From Cellvibrio sp. (GTDB lineage Bacteria > Pseudomonadota > Gammaproteobacteria > Pseudomonadales > Cellvibrionaceae): a stretch of 64,000 nt of DNA. Below the pieces are notes generated by a model. It was given only the letters and a program-made list of their open reading frames with translations. It did no database searches and was not told the origin of the DNA. Positions 34,767 to 44,176 of this stretch are shown here, piece after piece. Numbering within the stretch: position 1 is the stretch's first letter; the number at the start of each line of letters is the position of its first letter. Location: positions 744,001 to 808,000 of the forward strand of contig JADJRD010000014.1 of the NCBI GenBank assembly GCA_016712405.1, in the 5' to 3' direction. A program made the translations under genes and the position numbers.

Positions 34767-35057
34767 TCATTCTGGTAAAACTAATAAGCGTTCGCTACGC
34801 CAAATACGAATAACAGTAATGGTATTTTGCTCACGCAAATACACGACACGGAATGGTGTGTGGATTAATTCTCTTATATGGGGTTGATTGAATTCAGGAA
34901 CTATTCTGCCTGCATCAGGGTGGTCAGCTAATAATTGAATTTGTTGAAGAATGTTGTTCGCAAAATTAAATCCTACGTCAGCAACACCCTGAGCGGTGTA
35001 GTAATCAATCATATCTTGCAGATCATTAAATGCAGAATCAGAAATATTGATCTTCAT
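34767..35057 (-). CDS. ParE/RelE-family toxin
   Basis: The 96-residue protein fits the ParE branch of the RelE/ParE superfamily: ISDSAFNDLQDMIDYY at the N-terminus, LLADHPDAGRIVPEF, LIHTPFRVVYL and IRIWRSERLL at the C-terminus. ParE toxins poison gyrase, while RelE members cut mRNA; which applies cannot be told. Its start codon overlaps the stop of the antitoxin gene by one base, the usual TA arrangement. Confidence 0.88.
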   Translation of the reverse strand: MKINISDSAFNDLQDMIDYYTAQGVADVGFNFANNILQQIQLLADHPDAGRIVPEFNQPHIRELIHTPFRVVYLREQNTITVIRIWRSERLLVLPE

Positions 35058-35326
35058 TATTTAATGCCTAAACGTTTTTTAGCCTCGGCAAGCGTCATAG
35101 TATTGCCTTCCTTGATATCCATTAAACCTTTTGCAATTGCCTTAACAAAAGCCAGTTCTTCTTGATCTTTTTCATACTCATCAAGATCCTGAACTACAGC
35201 CACTCCACGCCCACGGCTGGTCAGTAAAATGGGTCTATGCGTTTCTTTGGTTTGGTTAATTATCTTGCCGGGATTGACCTTGAGGTCAGAAAGGGGGATA
35301 ACATCTTCAGAGAATTTAGTTTGCAT
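35057..35326 (-). CDS. Phd/YefM-family antitoxin
   Basis: The 89-residue protein has the Phd/YefM N-terminal fold with IPLSDLKVNPGKIINQTKET and RPILLTSRGRGVAVV, which forms the DNA-binding dimer. The C-terminal tail (MTLAEAKKRLGI) would bind and neutralise the toxin. It is the first gene of the pair. A 12 bp perfect inverted repeat just upstream of its start is a likely operator, so the module should be autoregulated. Confidence 0.88.
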   Translation of the reverse strand: MQTKFSEDVIPLSDLKVNPGKIINQTKETHRPILLTSRGRGVAVVQDLDEYEKDQEELAFVKAIAKGLMDIKEGNTMTLAEAKKRLGIK

Positions 35327-35338
35327 GGGGTCACCTCA

Positions 35339-35370
35339 GTTAACAGGTGCCATTATTAGCACCTGTTAAC
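35339..35370. promoter_or_regulatory. Operator of the Phd/ParE module
   Basis: Perfect 12 bp inverted repeat GTTAACAGGTGC/GCACCTGTTAAC with an 8-base spacer, ending 13 bases upstream of the antitoxin start. Position and symmetry fit an antitoxin-bound operator over the promoter. Confidence 0.75.
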
Positions 35371-35399
35371 AGCACCAGTCAAGCGCCGATGAGATAATT

Positions 35400-35427
35400 A
35401 AAAAGGGCATCAACTGATGCCCTTTTT
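35400..35427. terminator. Bidirectional terminator, gcvP end
   Basis: Stem GGGCATC/GATGCCC (35405-35422, loop AACT) with A-run on the left and T-run on the right, so it works on both strands. The minus-strand reading ends gcvP, whose stop is at 35442. Confidence 0.85.
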
Positions 35428-35441
35428 ATTTCTGCGAAAAT

Positions 35442-38333
35442 TTATTCCATGTAAGCATCAAGCGGTGGGCATGAGCATACCAAATTTCTATCGCCGTAGA
35501 CGTTATCGATACGATTTACTGTTGGCCAAACTTTGTGGTTTTTCAACCAGTTGGCGGGGCGGCCTGCGACTTCGCGGGAATAGGCGCGGTTCCAGTTTTC
35601 GTCGAGTACGTCGTCTTGTGTGTGTGGTGCGTTGTGTAATGGGCTAGCTTCGGCGGTGATTTTGTTTTGGATTACGTCTTCGATTTCCTGACGAATAATT
35701 AACATCGCATTGATGAATTTATCCAATTCAATTTTTGATTCGGATTCGGTGGGTTCAATCATCAATGTGCCTGCAACCGGGAAGGACATAGTGGGTGCGT
35801 GGAAACCGAAATCCATTAAACGTTTGGCGATATCTTCTTCAGAAATTCCGCTGGCTTCTTTTAATGGACGTAAATCCAATAAACATTCGTGTGCAACAAA
35901 ACCATGCGTGCCTTTGTACAAAATGGGATAAGCGCTTTCCAATTTTTTCGCAACGTAGTTTGCATTCAGCATCGCAAATTCGGTTGCTTGGCGCATGCCG
36001 ACGGCGCCCATCATTTTGATATACATCCAGCTGATGGGCAGAATACTGGCAGAGCCCCAAGGTGCTGCTGAAATAGTGCCGTTATTAATTTGTGTACCAG
36101 GAACATTTTGCACAGGGTGTGATGCTAAAAAAGGTGCGAGATGTTTGCCGACACCAATTGGCCCCATGCCTGGGCCGCCACCGCCGTGTGGAATACAAAA
36201 TGTTTTGTGTAAATTCAAATGCGAAACATCGCCGCCAAATTTTCCAGGTGCAGCAACACCCACCAATGCATTCATATTGGCGCCGTCGATATAGACTTGA
36301 CCGCCAACTGCATGAATCATCTCGCACAATTCAGTAATGCCTTCTTCAAACACGCCGTGAGTTGAAGGGTAGGTCACCATAATGCAGGCGATTTGATTGC
36401 CGTAAGTGGCGATTTTTTCGCGCAGATCATCGAGGTCCACATTACCTTTGCTATCGCATGCAGTGACCACGACTTTAAAGCTGACCATTTGTGCTGATGC
36501 AGGGTTAGTGCCGTGAGCCGAAGCAGGAATCAAACAAATATCGCGTTGGGTCTCGCCTTTGCTTTCAAAATATTTTTTAATCGCCACCAAACCGGCGTAT
36601 TCACCTTGTGAACCAGCGTTGGGTTGTAAGCTGATCGCATCGTAACCGGTGCAAGCTTTTAACATCTCTTGCAGTTCGTTAAATAATTGTTGATAACCTT
36701 TGGCTTGATCAATCGGTGCGAAGGGGTGCAGCTTGCCAAATTCCTGCCAAGTTACGGGAATCATTTCGGCTGTGGCATTTAATTTCATGGTGCAAGAACC
36801 CAACGGAATCATGGCATTGTTTAAAGCAATGTCTCGGGATTCCAAACGCTTCAAGTAGCGCAGCATTTCGGTTTCGCTGTGATAAGTATTGAATACCGGA
36901 TGAGTCAATACTGCATCGCTACGCAATAAATCTTTGCTGATTGCTGAGTTGTTCTGTGCGAGTTTTTGATCTGCCGTTTGAATATCAACATTCTTGATGC
37001 CGAAAACAGCCAGTAATTCGACAATGTCAACTTCAGTTGTGGTTTCGTTAATGCTGATCCCCAATGAATCACTACCGATCAAACGCAAATTAATTTTTGC
37101 ATTCAGTGCGGCTTGATAAATGCTGCTTTGTTGATTGCCGACATTCACACTGAGCGTGTCAAAAAAAGCAGAGTTGGTTTTGAAACTATTTGTGTTCAAC
37201 GCATTAGCGGCAATTGCGGTCAAACGATGAATGCGATTGGCGATACGTTTTAAACCCTCGGGGCCGTGATAAATCGCGTAAAACACACTCATCACTGCCA
37301 ACAACACTTGTGATGTACAAATATTGGAATTGGCTTTTTCGCGGCGAATATGTTGCTCGCGTGTTTGCATTGCCATACGCAAAGCTTGTTTGCCGCGTGC
37401 ATCAATTGACACACCAATAATGCGACCAGGCGCCGAACGTTTGTAATCATCACGGAAAGCGAAGAAACCAGCGTGAGGGCCACCAAAACCCATAGGCACA
37501 CCAAAACGTTGGTTGGTGCCGACGACTACATCAGCACCCATAGAACCGGGCGATTTCAACAACATCAATGCCATTAAGTCTGATGCAACAGTAACCAGCG
37601 TATTTTGTTTGTGTGCTGCATCAATTAATGAAGTGAGATCACGAATTTGTCCGCTGGAACCGGGATAAGAAAGCAGCGCGCCAAAGTAATCGCCTTGAGT
37701 CACCTCATCTGTCGCAGCAACTACAACGTCAAATCCAAAATGCTCAGCGCGGGTTTGAATTACGGCGATAGTTTGCGGATGAGTATCAGCATCCACAAAA
37801 AACACATCGGATTTGCTCTTTTTGTTTTGGCGTTTACACATGGCCATGGCTTCCGCCGCCGCTGTGCCTTCGTCCAACATAGAGGCGTTGGCCATTTCCA
37901 TACCGGTTAGGTCGATAATCATTTGTTGGTAGTTCAACAAAGCTTCCAAACGGCCTTGGGCGATTTCCGGTTGGTAAGGCGTGTAGGCCGTGTACCAGCC
38001 CGGGTTTTCCAACACATTACGCAATACAACCAATGGAACATGGGTGTCGTGATAGCCCATGCCTATATAAGTTTTGAAAATTTGGTTTTTGGACGCGACT
38101 TCACGCAAATAAGCCAGTGCCTCAGCTTCGGTTACCGCAGCATCCAGATTCAGCTCGGATTTCAATCGAATGCCATCCGGCACCGTTTGGTCGATCAACT
38201 CCTTGATGCTCTTCAAGCCCAGTGTTTGCAGCATCTCCACTGTTTGTTGCGCGTCCGGGCCTAGATGCCGGCCAATAAACTCATCGTGAAACGCCAATTG
38301 ATTCAAGGACGCAGAGCGAAAATCGTTAGACAT
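35442..38333 (-). CDS. gcvP: GcvP, glycine dehydrogenase (decarboxylating)
   Basis: GcvP is the PLP-dependent P-protein of the glycine cleavage system. The 963-residue length matches single-chain P-proteins. The N-terminal half contains FIGRHLGPDAQQ and TPYQPEIAQGRLEALLNYQ; the C-terminal half contains the PLP-lysine site NLHKTFCIPHGGGGPG and PLGSCTMKLNA. Start ATG 38333 gives MSNDFRSASL; a longer in-frame start at 38390 adds residues not typical of the family. No gcvT or gcvH gene is adjacent in this window. No glycine riboswitch was recognised upstream. Confidence 0.96.
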   Translation of the reverse strand: MSNDFRSASLNQLAFHDEFIGRHLGPDAQQTVEMLQTLGLKSIKELIDQTVPDGIRLKSELNLDAAVTEAEALAYLREVASKNQIFKTYIGMGYHDTHVPLVVLRNVLENPGWYTAYTPYQPEIAQGRLEALLNYQQMIIDLTGMEMANASMLDEGTAAAEAMAMCKRQNKKSKSDVFFVDADTHPQTIAVIQTRAEHFGFDVVVAATDEVTQGDYFGALLSYPGSSGQIRDLTSLIDAAHKQNTLVTVASDLMALMLLKSPGSMGADVVVGTNQRFGVPMGFGGPHAGFFAFRDDYKRSAPGRIIGVSIDARGKQALRMAMQTREQHIRREKANSNICTSQVLLAVMSVFYAIYHGPEGLKRIANRIHRLTAIAANALNTNSFKTNSAFFDTLSVNVGNQQSSIYQAALNAKINLRLIGSDSLGISINETTTEVDIVELLAVFGIKNVDIQTADQKLAQNNSAISKDLLRSDAVLTHPVFNTYHSETEMLRYLKRLESRDIALNNAMIPLGSCTMKLNATAEMIPVTWQEFGKLHPFAPIDQAKGYQQLFNELQEMLKACTGYDAISLQPNAGSQGEYAGLVAIKKYFESKGETQRDICLIPASAHGTNPASAQMVSFKVVVTACDSKGNVDLDDLREKIATYGNQIACIMVTYPSTHGVFEEGITELCEMIHAVGGQVYIDGANMNALVGVAAPGKFGGDVSHLNLHKTFCIPHGGGGPGMGPIGVGKHLAPFLASHPVQNVPGTQINNGTISAAPWGSASILPISWMYIKMMGAVGMRQATEFAMLNANYVAKKLESAYPILYKGTHGFVAHECLLDLRPLKEASGISEEDIAKRLMDFGFHAPTMSFPVAGTLMIEPTESESKIELDKFINAMLIIRQEIEDVIQNKITAEASPLHNAPHTQDDVLDENWNRAYSREVAGRPANWLKNHKVWPTVNRIDNVYGDRNLVCSCPPLDAYME

Positions 38334-38386
38334 AAAACATCTCGGAAAAGGGAAATTGGGGTGGGCTGGAAAAGGCGCGCATGGTA

Positions 38387-38572
38387 TCAATTTTGATCAG
38401 TGTCCGCGAGACTTGACAACGGATGGTAAGTGACAAATTCCTGTGGACTGGTTATGGTAAGCAGGATTTCCCTTAGATAGGCGCCACTCATCCTTTTGGA
38501 ATTTATTACCTTATCAAACATCATGTCATCATTGTGATAGCCGTATTGCATGTAAGGCGTAATCCAACGCAT
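38387..38572 (-). CDS. Possible small protein upstream of gcvP
   Basis: A 61-codon frame from ATG 38572 (MRWITPYMQYGYHNDDMMFD, then SGAYLREILLTITS) in an otherwise gene-free 320-base interval. Codon use looks protein-like but there is no clear ribosome binding site and no recognised family. It would be upstream of gcvP on the same strand. It may be a real small gene, a fragment, or chance. Confidence 0.25.
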   Translation of the reverse strand: MRWITPYMQYGYHNDDMMFDKVINSKRMSGAYLREILLTITSPQEFVTYHPLSSLADTDQN

Positions 38573-38652
38573 TGGCAAAATCGTGTTTAGATAGCTGGCT
38601 TCTAAATTTTTTGTTTCACCTACTCTTTGCTTAATTTCAACCGGATCAATTC

Positions 38653-39504
38653 ATGAAAACACCTCCACGCTTATTACCTTTGCTTGAAGACGGCGTGATT
38701 GACGAAGTCATTCGGCCATTGATGAGTGGTAAGGAAGCGTCTGTTTATGTGGTGCGTTGTGGCGATGATATTCGTTGTGCAAAAGTTTACAAAGATGCAA
38801 ACAAGCGTAGCTTTAAACAGGCGGTAACTTATCAGGAGGGGCGTAAAGTTCGCAATTCGCGTCGTGCGCGCGCCATGGAAAAAGGGTCGAAATACGGTAA
38901 AAAGCAACAGGAAGAGCTTTGGCAAAACGCAGAAGTCGATGCACTCTTTTTATTGGCGAAAGCGGGTGTGCGTGTACCGCAAGCCTATGGTTGTTTTGAT
39001 GGCGTGTTATTAATGGAATTGGTGATGGATGATGAAGGAAATATCGCACCACGTTTGAATGATGTGGCTATGTCAGCGGAACAGGCGCGTGAAGATCATG
39101 AGTTGGTGATGCGCGATATTGTGCGCATGTTGTGTGCTGGAATTGTTCATGGCGATTTATCTGAATTTAATGTTTTGGTGGACGATTATGGTCCAGTCAT
39201 TATCGATTTGCCGCAAGCCGTTAATCCAACCGCCAATAATTCCGCCAAAGCCATGTTTGAACGCGATGTAAATAATATGACGCGATATTACGCCAATTTT
39301 GCGCCAGATTTATTGGAAACCCAATACGCTAAAGAAATCTGGGCACTTTATGAAGCCGGTGAATTAAATCCCGAGGTTGAATTAACGGGTCGATATCTAG
39401 AAGACTCTGCGTTAGCTGATGTTGATTCAGTGATGCTGGAAATTAAAGCTGCATTGGCAGAGCAACAAGCACGTGAAGCACGTTTGCGCCAAGATTCCGA
39501 GTAA
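38653..39504 (+). CDS. RIO1-like serine protein kinase (PA4780 type)
   Basis: The 283-residue protein resembles bacterial RIO1-like kinases such as Pseudomonas PA4780. It has an ATP-loop region MSGKEASVYVVRCG, the Lys region CAKVYKD, the catalytic loop IVHGDLSEFNVLV, and a metal-binding loop VIIDLPQAV. The substrate and role are unknown. It starts 75 bases after a short AT-rich promoter-like stretch, and an MFS gene follows 32 bases later. Confidence 0.88.
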   Translation: MKTPPRLLPLLEDGVIDEVIRPLMSGKEASVYVVRCGDDIRCAKVYKDANKRSFKQAVTYQEGRKVRNSRRARAMEKGSKYGKKQQEELWQNAEVDALFLLAKAGVRVPQAYGCFDGVLLMELVMDDEGNIAPRLNDVAMSAEQAREDHELVMRDIVRMLCAGIVHGDLSEFNVLVDDYGPVIIDLPQAVNPTANNSAKAMFERDVNNMTRYYANFAPDLLETQYAKEIWALYEAGELNPEVELTGRYLEDSALADVDSVMLEIKAALAEQQAREARLRQDSE

Positions 39505-39536
39505 TTTTTCAAATTTATTGTGTTCTAAGGATGATT

Positions 39537-40691
39537 ATGTATCAAAACGCTATCTTATTAGGTTTGTGTCAGTTTTTATTTATGGCATCGGTTTCTGTGG
39601 GTTTATCTTTTACCGGAATTGTTGGTGAAAAAATGGCGTCCAGTACGGCGCTATCAACATTGCCGTTTTTAACCATGACGGCTACCACCGCATTATTAAC
39701 TTTATATGTGCCCAAAATTTTTGCGCAATGGGGATATAAACGTGCATTTGTGATTGGCACATTATTGGGATCTTTAGGGGGGTGTTTGCCGCTGCCGGTG
39801 TTTTTGGAATTCGTTTTTTTATTTTGCACATCGGGAATTTTAACGGGTTGTTATCAAGCATCCGCACTTTATTATCGATTTGCGGCAGCGGATTCTGTAT
39901 CTAATGAATATAAAAGCAAAGCTATTGCCTGGGTATTGAACGGTGGAATACTCGCAGCATTAATTGGCCCTTTGTTGGGCAAATACAGTTTGCATTTATT
40001 TTCGCAAGATTATTTGGGATCTTACTTATTGGTAGCATGTTTAGCCTTGATGGTCTTGCCATTTGTTGGTTTAACAAAATTGCCGCCGCGTAACTTGGCG
40101 ACGACTCAATCGAATGTCAGCGTTTGGCAATTAATTCGCTACCCTCGTGCTATTGCGGTGATTTTATTATCAGCTGGCGGTTATGCCATGATGATGATGG
40201 TGATGTTGGCGAGCCCATTGGCCATGAATCATTGTGGGTACCACGCATCTGATGCGGCGAGTGTGATTCAGTGGCATTTGCTGGGTATGTTTGCGCCTTC
40301 ATTAATTACCGGAAGTTTAATTAATCGTTATGGTTCTTTGCCAATTGGTGTCATAGGTTGTTTGATGTTAATTGGCGGTTGCGCCATGGCATTATCCGGG
40401 CTTGCTTTGACGAATTTTCATTGGGGATTAATGCTGGTGGGTGTGGGTTGGAATTTTATGTATATGTCCGGCACTACTTTAATTATGCAGTGGTCTGATT
40501 TAACGTTGCGTAGTCGACTGCAATCCGTAAATGAATTTATTACCTTTGGTGTGATGACCATTACCGCGGGTGGAACGGGTTGGTTGTATCAATTGTTGGG
40601 TTGGCAATCACTGTTATTTTTTGCAATAACGGTCACTGGAAGTTTATTAGTGATTGTGTTTTGGCAAAAACGTCATAAAGACACATTTTAA
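39537..40691 (+). CDS. MFS transporter
   Basis: The protein of about 384 residues has roughly twelve hydrophobic segments and MFS-like features, including GYKRAFVIGTLLGSLGG after segment two and a central cytoplasmic loop near residue 190. The ATG at 39537 has AAGGA at proper spacing; the ATG at 39531 overlaps that site and is less likely. Substrate unknown. It is followed 18 bases later by the gspA-like gene on the same strand. Confidence 0.82.
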   Translation: MYQNAILLGLCQFLFMASVSVGLSFTGIVGEKMASSTALSTLPFLTMTATTALLTLYVPKIFAQWGYKRAFVIGTLLGSLGGCLPLPVFLEFVFLFCTSGILTGCYQASALYYRFAAADSVSNEYKSKAIAWVLNGGILAALIGPLLGKYSLHLFSQDYLGSYLLVACLALMVLPFVGLTKLPPRNLATTQSNVSVWQLIRYPRAIAVILLSAGGYAMMMMVMLASPLAMNHCGYHASDAASVIQWHLLGMFAPSLITGSLINRYGSLPIGVIGCLMLIGGCAMALSGLALTNFHWGLMLVGVGWNFMYMSGTTLIMQWSDLTLRSRLQSVNEFITFGVMTITAGGTGWLYQLLGWQSLLFFAITVTGSLLVIVFWQKRHKDTF

Positions 40692-40709
40692 TTTTTTGAA
40701 CAAAAATTT

Positions 40710-42370
40710 ATGTATCACGCATTTTTTGGCTTAGCAGAATCGGCATTTTCTATCGCAGTGAATCCGCGATATTTATACATGAGCCAACAGCATCGTGAAG
40801 CGTTAGCGCATTTGTTATACGGCATACAAAACGGCGGTTTTGTTATGTTGACAGGTGAGGTTGGTACTGGCAAAACTACACTGGTTCGTTGTTTGCTGGA
40901 ACAATTGCCGGAGAATACTGATCTGGCAATGATTTTAAATCCCATGGCCAGTGCACCGGAATTGCTTGCCAGTATTTGTGATGAATTACGAATTCCACAT
41001 CTATTCAGTGCTAATACCAAACAGTTAACTGATGCGCTCAATCAATTTTTATTAGAAAACCACGCACGTGGTCGTAAAACGGTTTTATTAATTGATGAGG
41101 CGCAATTACTGCAAGTGCCAGTGTTGGAACAAATTCGTTTATTAACCAATCTGGAAACTACGCAAGAAAAATTGCTACAAATCATGTTAGTCGGGCAACC
41201 GGAATTAAAAGAACTTTTATCAAAGCCGGAATTGCGTCAGCTATCCCAACGAATCACAGCGCGTTTTCATTTGCAATCACTCACGCTGCAGGACACTCAA
41301 GCCTATTTGCAACACAGATTAAAAGTTGCCGGCATGCCGGAGTCACAAGAAAATCCTTTTCCTAAAAACATAGTTAAATTAATTCATCAACAAAGTCAGG
41401 GAATTCCGCGTTTAATTAATGTATTGGCCGAGCGTTTATTATTGGGTGTTTATGCACAACAGAAACGGCAAGTGGATAAGAGTATTTTTGATCAGGCGGT
41501 GCAGGAAATTACGGGCGAGTCGCCTCGCAAACCCATGAACAAACCACAAAAGGCTTTGCTACAAGGTGTATTAGTGACGGCAGTGGTGCTATTGATCGCC
41601 TGGTTCAATAAGAGTGAAGTTTTATTTGATTCCAATCATTCATTGTCATCAATTGCGCTTGTTTCCTCCAGTTCATCGAGTGAATCTTCAAGCTCGTTAT
41701 CATCATCCGGCGCAAGCCTTGGTTTTTTTGGGAGCTACGCAGGATTGTTGATGAAAAAAAATCCTGCTGAACAATTGTTGATGAATTTTGCCGGTGAAAC
41801 GACGTTTGATTTGGCAAAACCCTGTGCGGTTCGTGTAGGACAAAATCGTCGCTGCCAAACGGACAATTTAACCTCCTGGGATCAACTGCGTGAATTAAAT
41901 CGCCCAGGCTTATTAACCTTGATCGACGACAATAAAGAATCCTTTTATTTGCTGGTGATAGGCATCAACGATCGGAAAATATTAGTCCGCAATCATCAAC
42001 AAGAACGTTTAATTGATACCAAAGTACTGGCGACTTATTGGCAGGGTGAATATACGTTTACCTGGGCGGCGCCAGTCGGGTTTGATCAAGAATTATTGGA
42101 AAATAGCCAAAGCCCTGTAGTGACTTGGGTAGCTGAACAATTTGCCAGAATGGATCAGCAATCCCAACCTTTAACTCAATTAGTGTTTACTGAAAATTTA
42201 AAAAACGTTTAATGATTTTCCAGTCTACAGAAGGCTTGGCAGTGACAGGAGCTATAGACAAAAATACTTTGCAGCGAATAAATTTACTGCTGGGAATTGA
42301 TTCCATTTTAACAGCTTTGCCTGAAAATATTTCCAATCAATCCTCATCAATATCAGTTGAGGTGAAATAA
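40710..42370 (+). pseudogene. gspA: GspA/ExeA-like ATPase, frameshifted near the 3' end
   Basis: GspA works with GspB to assemble the type II secretion secretin through the peptidoglycan. The first frame (40710-42212, 500 codons) has an AAA ATPase with Walker A GEVGTGKTT near residue 50 and Walker B VLLIDEAQLL, a membrane segment near residue 290 (LQGVLVTAVVLLIAW), and a poly-Ser linker. It stops at ENLKNV. In the next frame, directly after, comes FQSTEGLAVTGAIDKNTLQR, the expected peptidoglycan-binding end. One more A in the A6 run at 42200-42205 joins them into 553 residues. The corrected stop overlaps the gspB start (TAATG). Confidence 0.85.
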
Positions 42371-43131
42371 TGTCGCTGATTCTGGATGCGCTAAAACGTG
42401 CGCAAGGTGAACGTCAATCAGCTGAATCTCGAGCTGCTGAGGAATTGCTGGGATCGCCTGCAGTAGCGCCGCAAAAATCATCAAGTCTGGTCTTGTGGAT
42501 AATCAGTTTTTTGTTAATGGCCATATTGGTTTCACTTTGGTTTTTATTTAAACAAGGGGCTGCATCTGAAACTAAACCGGTGGATTCTGAGTTAATAAAA
42601 TCCGAGCCAATAAAAACACTTTCGGTTTCAAGTACACAATCTATCAGGTCAAGTTCAGTTGCAGCAGTGACACCTGCGGGTGTGAGTGATTTATACCAAC
42701 AAAGCGTTTCATCAACTCCGGGTGTGCAAGAGGTGCAGATTGCACAACTCTATACCGAAAAATCACCGACGCCTTCCATCGAAAACGAAACAGTGTCTGT
42801 TGGTAATCCATTGCCCGATATGAATCAGTCTCTTCCACAATCTATGCAAGTAACCTCAGAAGTTCGTCGTTTGGCTGATCTGGCTGGCGTCATAGCTTTT
42901 GAAGATTTGTCGTTGAATCAAAAAAAAATGTTTCCGAGTATTAATTATTCCCAGCATAACTATTTAGGTAATTCGGCCAGCAGTGTAGTGATCAACGGCG
43001 ACTTGATGCGTGTCGGTTCGCGAATTGCGTCCGGTATCGAAATAGTGGATCTTTTGGAAGATGGCATTGTCTTGCGAATTGAAGGGCGAGAAGTGAGTTT
43101 TAAAGCCTTGAACAGTTGGATCAATATGTAG
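42370..43131 (+). CDS. gspB: GspB-like type II secretion assembly protein
   Basis: The 253-residue protein begins MSLILDALKRAQGERQSAES, the N-terminal signature of GspB, with a membrane segment near residues 38-60 (LVLWIISFLLMAILVSLWF), a Ser/Thr/Pro-rich periplasmic linker and a C-terminal domain with SVVINGDLMRVGSRI and FKALNSWINM. It is the partner of gspA, with coupled starts. It includes a nine-A run in QKKMF that is in frame. A hairpin follows at once. Confidence 0.88.
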   Translation: MSLILDALKRAQGERQSAESRAAEELLGSPAVAPQKSSSLVLWIISFLLMAILVSLWFLFKQGAASETKPVDSELIKSEPIKTLSVSSTQSIRSSSVAAVTPAGVSDLYQQSVSSTPGVQEVQIAQLYTEKSPTPSIENETVSVGNPLPDMNQSLPQSMQVTSEVRRLADLAGVIAFEDLSLNQKKMFPSINYSQHNYLGNSASSVVINGDLMRVGSRIASGIEIVDLLEDGIVLRIEGREVSFKALNSWINM

Positions 43132-43164
43132 AGCAAACGTCAGAATTTAATCCTGACGTTTGCT
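43132..43164. terminator. Hairpin between gspB and bfr
   Basis: A perfect 12 bp stem AGCAAACGTCAG/CTGACGTTTGCT (43132-43164, 9-base loop) lies between the two convergent genes. No T-run follows on either strand, so its terminator strength is uncertain. Confidence 0.6.
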
Positions 43165-43173
43165 GTTAAAAAA

Positions 43174-43644
43174 TCAAGAACCCATCTTGGTTTGCAAATA
43201 ATTTTGAATACCGACTTTTTCAATCAATGACAATTGGGTTTCAATCCAATCGACATGTTCCTCTTCTGATTCAAGAATGGCTTTAAGTAAATCGCGACTC
43301 ACAAAATCTTTTGCTTCTTCGCAAATCAAAATACCTTCGCGTAAATCCGGAATGGCTTTGAGTTCCAGCGACAGATCACATTTGAGCATTTCGGGAGTAT
43401 TTTCACCGATTTTCAATTTCCCCAAATCTTGCAGGTTGGGAAGACCTTCCAGAAATAAAATGCGTTCAACCAAAGCATCGGCATGCTTCATTTCATCAAT
43501 CGATTCGTGATATTCGTGATCAGCCAATTCTTTCAATCCCCAGTTTTTGTACATGCGTGCATGCAAAAAATATTGATTGATTGCCACCAGTTCGTTGGCA
43601 AGTACTTTATTTAATACCTGAATGACCTTGATATCGCCTTGCAT
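43174..43644 (-). CDS. bfr: Bacterioferritin
   Basis: A 24-subunit heme ferritin that stores iron. The 156-residue protein has the di-iron ferroxidase ligands Glu18, Glu51 and His54 and the heme ligand Met52 in the expected positions, seen in LANELVAINQYFLHARMY and SIDEMKHAD. Glu127 and His130 lie in ESEEEHVDW. ATG 43644 with GAGGAAG upstream is the start. bfd lies upstream on the same strand, supporting iron storage and release. Confidence 0.96.
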   Translation of the reverse strand: MQGDIKVIQVLNKVLANELVAINQYFLHARMYKNWGLKELADHEYHESIDEMKHADALVERILFLEGLPNLQDLGKLKIGENTPEMLKCDLSLELKAIPDLREGILICEEAKDFVSRDLLKAILESEEEHVDWIETQLSLIEKVGIQNYLQTKMGS

Positions 43645-43712
43645 AATCACTTCCTCACGTTAAAGAAGTGATCAGTGTTGCGCGTAATGAAGAAAACTGT
43701 CAACCCAAAAAA

Positions 43713-43916
43713 TCAGGATGCCAGCGCATAAAAAAGTGAATGATTTTGATTGTTATTTTTTGCGGCATCGAGCAGCTCTTGAGCTGAGCACGCACATTTA
43801 CCGCATTGGCCTGCAACGCCCAAATTTTTTCGAAGCTGGGACAGGGTTTGCGCACCATTTTTAATAGCAGATTGGATCTGGCTGTCAGTTATACCTCGGC
43901 ATAGGCAAATATACAT
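43713..43916 (-). CDS. bfd: Bacterioferritin-associated ferredoxin
   Basis: The 67-residue [2Fe-2S] protein has Cys4, Cys6, Cys38 and Cys41, matching the Bfd cluster pattern CxC...CxxC (MYICLCRG, GQCGKCAC). Bfd delivers electrons to Bfr to mobilise stored iron. It is 68 bases upstream of bfr in the same direction, as in many proteobacteria. Bfd is often Fur-repressed; a convincing Fur box was not identified here. Confidence 0.95.
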   Translation of the reverse strand: MYICLCRGITDSQIQSAIKNGAQTLSQLRKNLGVAGQCGKCACSAQELLDAAKNNNQNHSLFYALAS

Positions 43917-44176
43917 AGGACCCTCTGGGATTAACCCACATAAGACATTAACTTGTGTCAGCGGAGATATTAGTGCAAATGAGATGTATTCGCAAATAAT
44001 ATTTAAGATAATTCATAATGGGGAAGGGTACATAGTTGGACTTCATTTGATCTATATAAAAAATCTATGTGACTCTCAATTTTCACTGTGTAATATAGCC
44101 TTGCTCTATTGATTGGTGCGCTGTTATCAATCTGGACGTTGATTTAATCATTTAACCCTTAATTGAGGAGATAGAC

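Noticed and set aside
35710..38264. Several plus-strand frames opposite gcvP
   Set aside because: They are shadows of the conserved 963-residue GcvP.
38334..38652. Glycine riboswitch upstream of gcvP
   Set aside because: No tandem glycine-aptamer pattern was recognisable by eye.
43917..44176. Possible Fur box between bfd and the peroxiredoxin gene
   Set aside because: The AT-rich stretch near 43996-44022 contains GATAATTCAT but does not give a convincing 19 bp match.
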